Assembly: GCA_030704615.1 (NCBI GenBank)
Contig: CM060731.1
Span: forward strand, 23,312,001-23,376,000
DNA: 64,000 bases
Direction: 5' to 3'
Source: Takakia lepidozioides
Lineage: Eukaryota > Streptophyta > Takakiopsida > Takakiales > Takakiaceae
Numbering within the stretch: the first letter of the stretch is position 1; the number at the start of each line of letters is the position of its first letter. The notes beneath the pieces are model-generated. The model did not search any database and had not been told where the DNA came from. It saw nothing but the letters and a program-made list of their open reading frames with translations. Shown here piece after piece: positions 56,774-64,000 of this stretch. The position numbers and the translations under genes are program-made.

Positions 56774-59700
56774 CTACTTGATATTGCCAATGTCTCGCTG
56801 CAAAAGTGTCCGTACCTCACCAGGACCTAGTGTCGCCTGGTGAATGATTTGGTCTCTTTTGGGATCACAATACATCCTGCGCAAAAAGATGTAGTAAAGA
56901 TGCTTGCAGGGAACCCATTTCCCTCTATTTCCTAGAGCTTCCTCACGCATGCACACGAAGTCAGGACATGTACACCCCGGAAAATTTCCCATCGTCACCT
57001 GATAGGCCATGTCGTGCAAAACAGACCCAAATGTGACCAAAGTATAAACCCGTCCATACCCAGGTGAAGGTACTTCCATAGTTCCTGTTACTCGAGCCTG
57101 AAGTAGTCTGGCCGATTCCACCTTCGCATCGTGATTAGGCCCCGAAGCCACCCGATGCACTGTTTTGCCATTCCTTCTCGTGGGATGCGAAGTATCGTCT
57201 GGAGGAGGCACCATAGCAGCAAGGCCACCAAGAGTCGACGCCACAGATCGGTGCAGACGAAAGCCGGCGTCCTCCAACTTGCCAATCTCCAGTGCTGTTG
57301 GGGAGGTTCCCACCCGCACCGGCCAAATGGTTGGTGGGGGAGGCTTAGCAATGCATGAGTCGCGGACGGTACCATTCACACAGCGAGCCATATCGTCCGG
57401 GCAGAACCAGAATTTGTGCATCTTCGACTCCTTTGACATATATGGCCAAATCAAACCTATGAACGTCGGAGCTGGAGTACCCACCGAGCCTTTGGCTATC
57501 CTGGACTTACACTTTTCATAACTAATGGCCCTCACTGTAGCGCAGCCAAATCTAGACCCTAGAGTAGTTCGCTCGATGTGCCATTCAGAGTCAGCACAAG
57601 GTGACTCCTGCACTGCCCCCCTGTGGTCCTGCTGGAAACCCGCAATTACAGGGGTTGCAGGTAGCTCTATGGAAGAGGAAGCACCAGCAGCCTCTTTCCT
57701 ACTGGACGCCATGCTTTGTAGTGGAGAAATCTTGGGTACAGAGAAGTTGTCTCTGTCATGGCGATGTGAATCCCCATCTGATCCTGGAGGTGTATTTAGC
57801 TTGCGTTTGCAAGTCCCAAAACCTTCTCTCTTTTCCAGATGGGGCTTTCTTGATTGGAGAGGCGAGCCCATTGTGCACCTGTTCACTGCCTTTGCCATCT
57901 TCGTTGGATCCCCGGACCTTCTTGCAGCCCTCAGCATCAACTCTGCTGTATCTGGTCCCTTGCCCCCACATCGCCCCCTCAGGAAGTCACGATATCTTGT
58001 TTGCTGGGTTAGAGCTCGTACCAGATCATCTGTTATAGCAATGTACAGATCTCTTCCTGCTTTGCCAGATTGCTACTTCCAGGCGGCGTGAACGCTTTCT
58101 GCCAGGTTGCAGGACGGCATGTCCGCAATGTCCTCAAGGGACATGTCCTGTGAAAGGAAAATGAAAGAGCGTCATTCATGCAAGCGTGGACTGTTCTGGG
58201 AACAAGGAAAGAAACTGGGCACATACAAAGGATTGCAGAGGTGAAAGGCAGCTTACAGTAGTCATGAAAGCCCCCCATTGCCTGTATCTGAAGTGCCAAA
58301 AGACCAACCAGTCTTCCAATTCTTTGACACCATCCTGATTAGTAGCTCCTGATGAGAACCACCATGCTCTCACTGTCTGGTACATGGTCTCAGCCTCTTC
58401 CATTGTAGTCGCATTCTTGTACATGAAGCAGAGCCTCATATGCTCCGCCTGCAGATCTCTTCTGATGCACCTTCGTATGTTTCTGCAGGGACTGAGTCCA
58501 ATGGAATAGACATGTGCGCTCCCTATTAGGCATGGGTACCTTTGGATCACCAGATCCAAAAACTTGGCGCACAACGTTGAAGTTTAGCCTGTGCACTATC
58601 TGCCATAAACCCGTTGAAATTTATGCATGTATGTCCATTGGACTCCATGACTGAAAGCAAACAATTCCACATTATCATCTAGGACTCAGTAGCTTCAGAC
58701 TGCATGTCATAGATGGCAATTGTCATTATTCTTTGGTAGCTCGGGTCGTAAACATGGCAAGACATGGTTGTCCAGCCCTTCACTCGTTTGCAATGATCGA
58801 ACATCATCCAAGCTTTCTCCAGACCCCCCCCTTGTTGCATACGTCTGGCCAGGCTGACGCCACTGCCCTCGCCCACCGTAGACATCTTGAACAAGAAAAC
58901 CTTTGAAGACCCCTGACCCGGGAAGACGCTAGATTGGATAAAGTCATATTGACTTATGCGCTTGAGCTCCATAATGCTGTCGATGGACCCTGTGTTTCCA
59001 CCGTGCACTCTCAATGCATTCACCTGATTCCTAATATTGGGGGAGCTCAACACGGAGAAGTGATCCATCACTGCATCCAAAGACGCCCCCTCAAGTCTTG
59101 AGCTGCATTCGCTTCCTTGCCCAAGAATGTGCCTCTCTAGGAAACTTTTGCTGGCAGCCAGCGCTATGGCAGATGGTTTGGCTGAAGGGGACTATGCAAA
59201 CTCCTCCACGACAAGCCCACGCGCCAACTCCACACTATCTCTGCAATCGCCAAAATGAATGTAGGCTCGAGTCATGGTTTTGCAACGGTGAGTAACGTAG
59301 TACATGCGAGCAGGGCAATGTGCAATGCAGGAGGGGGCCACCTTGCAGAACTTACAAACAAATGTACTGGCAGACGGTGGGGCACAGCCTGGGATAAAAA
59401 GATTGTCAGAGAGTCCTTCCCACTCACTCTCATTTTTAGCACCGCTCTTCATGAAACACTGGCAACTTGCATTCACACATCTCAGATGCCCCACACAAAC
59501 GCTCCTTCTGAATGTCAAGTTTACATCGTTGTGGATATTGGACGTTTTGGTTCTGCACCATGGATGGCCATCATGCTTTTTATCCATTCTTTGCAAGAGA
59601 CCTGAGAGGCCCCCAGCACAAGTTGCTGGATTCAGCTCAAAGAGGATGTCACCGTTGAAGGAAGGTGGAAGGAAAGGAACCCTTTTTGTTGCGAATGAAT

Positions 59701-60160
59701 CCCGCAGTATCCCTGCGATCTCGTTTTTGGATCCTGGTTTTCCTGACAATGCTTTCAGATGTGGGATGACGCTAACGATTTCCTGAACATCGACGTCCCC
59801 TTCAGGAAGACTGTTCATGGGAGCCAGTATTTCTGCCAATTCATCATCTGAGGAATCCGACAGTGTCACAAAAGTTGTTGAAGTGGTGTCCTCCTGCTTC
59901 ACAATCACATGCCGCTTTCCTTGAATGACAGAGGCAGCTGTCCTAGGAGTGACAATGGAGCCACCGGATTGTCTCATTTCACTTCGGAACACACGATATT
60001 TTCCAGGAAGAACTCTCCATTCCTTGTGTTTCTCTGCAACGTGCGGTTTCTGGAACAACGTTCTTTGAACGTTTCCCTCCAAGTCATAGATCTTTTTATC
60101 GACAGTAACACAACCGATGTCAAGCTTGAACCTTGCTACCAGAACATGCTCCTCCACCAC
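56774..60160 (-). pseudogene. MULE-like transposase gene with SWIM zinc finger, decayed
   Basis: The minus strand reads in order as follows. An N-terminal part (60160-59192) has an acidic linker and Cys-rich module (SVCVGHLRCVNASCQCFMK, FVCKFCKVAPSCIAHCPARM). A middle part (59080-58680) contains GWTTMSCHVYDPSYQRIMTI, typical of the transposase core. Then come FNVVRQVFGSGDPKVPM and ERTCLFHW (about 58590-58495). A C-terminal part (57940-56774) holds a SWIM finger, CTCPDF...CKHLYYIF (CxC-xn-CxH). Frameshifts lie near 58590 (between MADSAQA and FNVVRQV) and near 58470. Some junctions may be introns, but these two fall within conserved blocks. It is a broken copy of a transposase or domesticated relative. 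Terminal repeats were not identified. Confidence 0.75.
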
Positions 60161-61079
60161 AGCAAAACCATTATCTTCAACCGCGGCACTGAAAGGGCAA
60201 GGCTCTTAAGTATCCTGAAACTCGGCGAAGGCCACGTCATTAGGAGAAACCATGTGGTGAACATACGATGGTGAGTACCAATACAACTGTGCGACATGGA
60301 CAGGTAAAAACCTTCCGGAGGCGATTGCCAAAACCCAAAAGTGTTTGCTAAGGCAAGAGGCAGTTGTACAACTGGCCCCCCACATTAACCAATAATTTGT
60401 GAGGGTATTGAACCACACCGCCAAAACAGTTGGGCGGTTGCCAAATTGATGGAGAAGGGAACAGAACTGTTTATTTTGTCAGTGTCACACCACCGGGAAA
60501 AGACGGCGTCGTCTTGGATATTGCAATCCAATTTGCGTTTTGCGGCGTTCCACAACGTGAACCCGGACAGTGCATTGAGTGCCGAACCTGGGAAATATCC
60601 GACGCCGGATGAACGCGGACATGGCGTTCCTGACGTTATGTATGTTTTCATTTTGAAGAAGGCAAAATCCGTGTATGATAGGGCGATGGCATGCCTCATG
60701 TGCGCAATATTTCATCCAAATCAGAAAACATCCACATTTGAAGAACTCGGCAATATTGATGGCATTAGGGGCGCCCAATAAGCCGCAGCCAGTGAGATCA
60801 ATCCATTTGGGGGGTTATAGGGTAGACATGCACGTCCTTAACCACATGCATAACTGACGGCTTTACAGGGTTCCTTACTTTCACGATTGTTGTTAGTCAA
60901 GCTGGAGAGCTGCGGGAGTGAGAGAGAAGACATAGTAAGAAGACGTAGAAGGCAGTCCCTTTACTTCACGATCAGGAAAATGTAACTGTGGAATGATGGA
61001 AAGGCTGTAATTGTGGGAAGTGCAGGGGAGGAAAAGAAAAGGATTGCAGCCTGAGAAGCAGTAGCAGCAGGAGGAAGAA
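60161..61079. other. Spacer with an unidentified open frame
   Basis: A frame of 111 codons at 60446-60781 (+) contains PDVMYVFILKKAKSVYDRA and reads like protein, but I do not recognise it. It may belong to either neighbouring element. Confidence 0.3.
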
Positions 61080-64000
61080 GTGACTGAGAAGCCTGTTGAA
61101 GAAGACGATCCTTTCTACGAAGAAAGAGCGGCAAAGGCCCTTGTGTACCAGAAGGTCAATTTCGCGCAGGTGATCAAGTCTATGTTGGTACTTGGAGGCA
61201 AGATCATTATCCCTCTTTGCCGCCTAATATCAATGCCAATCGTTCGACCTCCCCTGACCGGAGATGTGTCCAAGTTGGAGCAAGACTTTAGTCATGGATA
61301 CATAGAGGGGTCTCCAGTGTTTTACGTCTCCTTGCGCGATGCCAGTGGACAGGAGGTCTTGGTGGACGAGTCAATTGTCAAAAGCTGGGATCCAATATGG
61401 CGAGAAGTAAACGAGGAGTTCGAAGCCTAGATTTCGAGAAGACTGTCCACACAGGTGTTTTCCGGGAAAATGTTTCATATTTGGGATGGCAATCACCGCT
61501 TCATGGCCTGGATGAACATCATAAACAAATATCACAACACAGACGAGGACTGGCACTACCTTGTGGCGTCCATGGTGCTGGATCCGAAAGGAAACGTCAC
61601 AGCACTTCTGACGGCTATGCATGACATCAACAAGTAAGTATAATGCTCACCCTTCATGCCATCAGAATTCTCCGATTTGTTCTGTCAGTTTTGTATTTCT
61701 TGGTGAAGGAGGAAGTCATAGTGTTTGTTTGGGACTGCAGGGGAACCGAAAGTGCACACGTGACGACAAATTTGGTCCACACTCTATTTAGGATACAGAA
61801 GGTGGGCCAAATGCCACTGGTCACGTTCAAAAACCTTATCAGTGCTGAGGCTTACAAGAAGTGCGGGACCTCCAAATCCGCTGACACATGCTACAAGCTC
61901 ACCAGGGAGGCTTTCTGTGACTACATGTACGCTGTAAGTATTCCTTCACTAGCTCTGTCTACTTGTTCATTCATAAAACCAGTTGACTAATAAGTTGTAT
62001 ACTGGAATGTTCAGCAAGAGATTGCGGAGGCTGGAGAGAAAGGGAAAGCAGAGTACTATGCCAAAAAAGACCCAGGGAGCGATCCTCAAAAGGAGTGGAA
62101 GAATATATGAACAAGGAGATGGAGGTGGCGAAGAGGCACTACATGAGCGCGTTCGTGAAACAACTCAGAATAGCCGACCTTGCTTTTGGCCCGGAGTTCT
62201 TGAATCAGGTCAGGATCCACTGGAACTTGAACACCAAGCCTGAAATGATGCAGGAGAAGCTTCATCGCCTGTCCACTGCCGTTGTGGAGCCAGAGAGGTG
62301 AAAGTGAAATGGCTTGAGATTTGGAACGCCGACCCCACAGTGAAAGATAACCACTGCTTTCCGAAGAGTGAGAAGAACAAGGAAACAAGAGTAATAAAGC
62401 AATTCAGTGACCATGTTCTCAATATGTGGCTGCACAAAGCCACGTATTGGGCACAGGTTTTTTCCTCTCCCCTTTCCATTTCCACTGCAAATCTGCATTG
62501 CACCGGGAAAAGTCACTTACTCTTCTTAAACATCTTTTCTCTGAATTGTAGAACTGTTCTTACGCAGATAGAGGCTCGGGCACAGCTGGTGCTGAAGAAA
62601 CAGCTGAACGATTACAAGATAACTATGACTCCACCGACGGATACTCTAGAAGACTACGTCCGCCAGTGGAAAGCAGCTTGCTTCGGCACTTGCTTCTTCA
62701 GGGAGTTCGCCAAAGATGGAGGCATCTCGCGCACTAACGACTTCGAGCAGCAGCATGGATCAGAACAGGCCATGAAGAGGGTTCTATACAGGTTCGTCTT
62801 GACACTCTTTTCCCACCCTTCTTTCCTTTCTCACGAAGTTTCGATTTCGTTGCAGCCCTGCTATTTTGAATAAACAGTCCCAAAACTGTGTGCGCTGACG
62901 CACTCAGTAAAGGGGTGGGCACTTCTGTGTCTCCCAAGCTCTCATTGTACATACGAATATCCGATCCTGTACTGAACCACACCTGCCCTGGCTTGTAAGT
63001 AGGGCCTGATTGGACAAACCAAAAATTGAGTGCGCTGGCGCACTCAGTCAAGGGGTCCTTAAACAATTATCTCACACTTTCCCCACTCACTAATATTCCC
63101 TCTGTTTTGATTGTGTAGGTACATCAAAAACGTTCTCATTCCAGGCCAGAACTTGAGTCGACACCCGCACTTTATTGACCTATGGTGTGATCCATCCAAC
63201 TCTCAGACAATGTACATTGCAGGGATTTTGAAGGATTACGGGACCTCGCATCTTTGAGACTACTGCTGGTATATGGATATCCCACGGTCTGGATGCCCTT
63301 GGTTTGAGTTTGTGACCCGAAATCAAAATGAGGCCTTGGCCCCTCTGACGGACAAGGAGTTGCACGAGAGAAACTTGAGGATATTGGCTGAGAAAGAGCC
63401 TCTTGCACAAAATACGCCAGTCAAGCCTAGAAAGGACAAGGGGGAAAGGGAAGGGTAAAGGGGTAGAAAAACACTCCGAATGAGAATGAGATGGAGTCCG
63501 TGGTGCAACCGGGGCCACTGCAGACCCCACCCCCAGCCAAAAAGCCTGACCGAAAGAAAAAGGGTCTTAAAGAGCCCTACGATGCAATGGAGCACCCATC
63601 TAGAATCATTTTTCCGGGCATGTGCGAGCTGGTAAACGACGGTTCCTGGCCATGATGGAGACAAGGAAGTCAAGTTACAGTGGTGATCCTTCCAAAACGT
63701 GGGACAAGCTCTGTGCTTTTCTCCAATCGGTAAGCAATTCTCATGCATGTGTTTGAGTTTTGTTTTCTTTGTTTTATTTTTGCTCGGATCAGAAAGGTCG
63801 CTTATAAAACATCTTTCCCTTCTTACACGCTATATTGCCTGCAGGCATGGAGGGGAAAGGAATCTTGGGTGAATGGTGCACTGAAACCGTTTGCTTCGGA
63901 GATGGTTATTGTGGACAGTCCGGACGGGCATCCAGTCCTGGATATTCTGCCCAGTGACACCTGCCCAACATGGAACAAATTTGACGAGAGGTATTGGAGT
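61080..64000 (+). pseudogene. ParB-like-motif gene with several disabling lesions, 3' end off the window
   Basis: Multi-exon gene. Exon 61080-61633 contains PLTGDVSKLEQDFSHGYIEG and FHIWDGNHRFMAWMNI, resembling the DGNHR motif of the ParB/sulfiredoxin fold. Then come 61741-61933, about 62021-62456, 62568-62791 and one from 63119; a further exon runs from about 63846 to the window end (MVIVDSPDGHPVLDILPSD). Splice sites are good and phases agree at four junctions. Lesions are an in-frame TAG at 61428-61430 with coding similarity continuing beyond it, an in-frame TGA near 63256, single-base frameshifts near 62090 and 62297, and frame changes near 63470 and 63640. Function is unknown; the motif suggests nucleotide or DNA binding only by resemblance. 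It could be a dead element-borne gene or a real gene with assembly errors. Confidence 0.6.

Noticed and set aside
57525-58091. Plus-strand frame of 188 codons
   Set aside because: It lies opposite the SWIM-containing part of the MULE-like gene and has no recognisable domain.

Overview
The window is nuclear DNA of a land plant. The genes are split by short GT-AG introns and encode plant proteins: a PLS-class PPR protein ending in DYW, organellar ssDNA-binding (OSB) PDF motifs, a LEA protein, a GT61 glycosyltransferase, a GDSL esterase and a CCR/DFR-like reductase. Between them lie LINE, CACTA, MULE-type and SINE-like debris. The DYW-type PPR gene and overall gene style suggest a seed-free plant such as a moss or another early-diverging lineage. 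The species cannot be fixed from the sequence.

Layout, left to right. 1-4145 (-): most of a NOC3-like nucleolar ribosome-assembly gene, whose 3' end lies off the window. 4988-6734 (+): a three-exon LEA gene whose first exon is only 53 nt. 7.8 kb: a SINE-like element. 9.2-10.9 kb: a decayed MULE-like transposase next to a degenerate minisatellite. 11-14.6 kb: a rearranged repeat whose relative sits inverted at 29.4-31.7 kb. 14.6-24.3 kb (-): an old LINE split by a 6.4 kb CACTA transposon (15062-21450) with matching ends and a 3-bp target duplication. 25895-28665 (-): an intact six-exon reductase gene. 32412-33602 (+): an intact intronless GDSL gene. 33.8-35.5 kb: an inverted, truncated copy of the 5' half of the GT61 gene. 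39342-43446 (-): an RIT1-like initiator-tRNA modifying enzyme. 45878-48814 (-): a PPR-DYW gene with part of a PDF motif fused in frame at its N-terminus, preceded by tandem PDF-motif pieces up to about 50.8 kb. 52449-54538 (+): an intact three-exon GT61 gene. 54968-55467: an assembly gap, followed by a roughly 60/125-bp tandem repeat. 56.8-60.2 kb (-): a decayed SWIM-finger MULE-like gene. 61.08 kb to the end (+): a multi-exon gene with a ParB-like motif, broken by stops and frameshifts.

The main discovery is that the CACTA transposon encodes no visible transposase. Its cargo is a captured and internally amplified PPR/OSB segment, related in inverted orientation to the intact PPR-DYW locus about 29 kb away. 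The dead copies share one nonsense codon and one 12-nt deletion, so much of the amplification came after the sequence had died. The intact gene has nearly identical PPR triplets that nevertheless vary at the residues expected to read RNA bases, and it carries a half PDF motif in the same frame.

The second theme is large inverted duplication. The GDSL-GT61 gene pair is duplicated tail to tail about 15 kb apart, and the assembly gap falls inside the second GDSL copy, whose last eight codons can be read at the gap edge.
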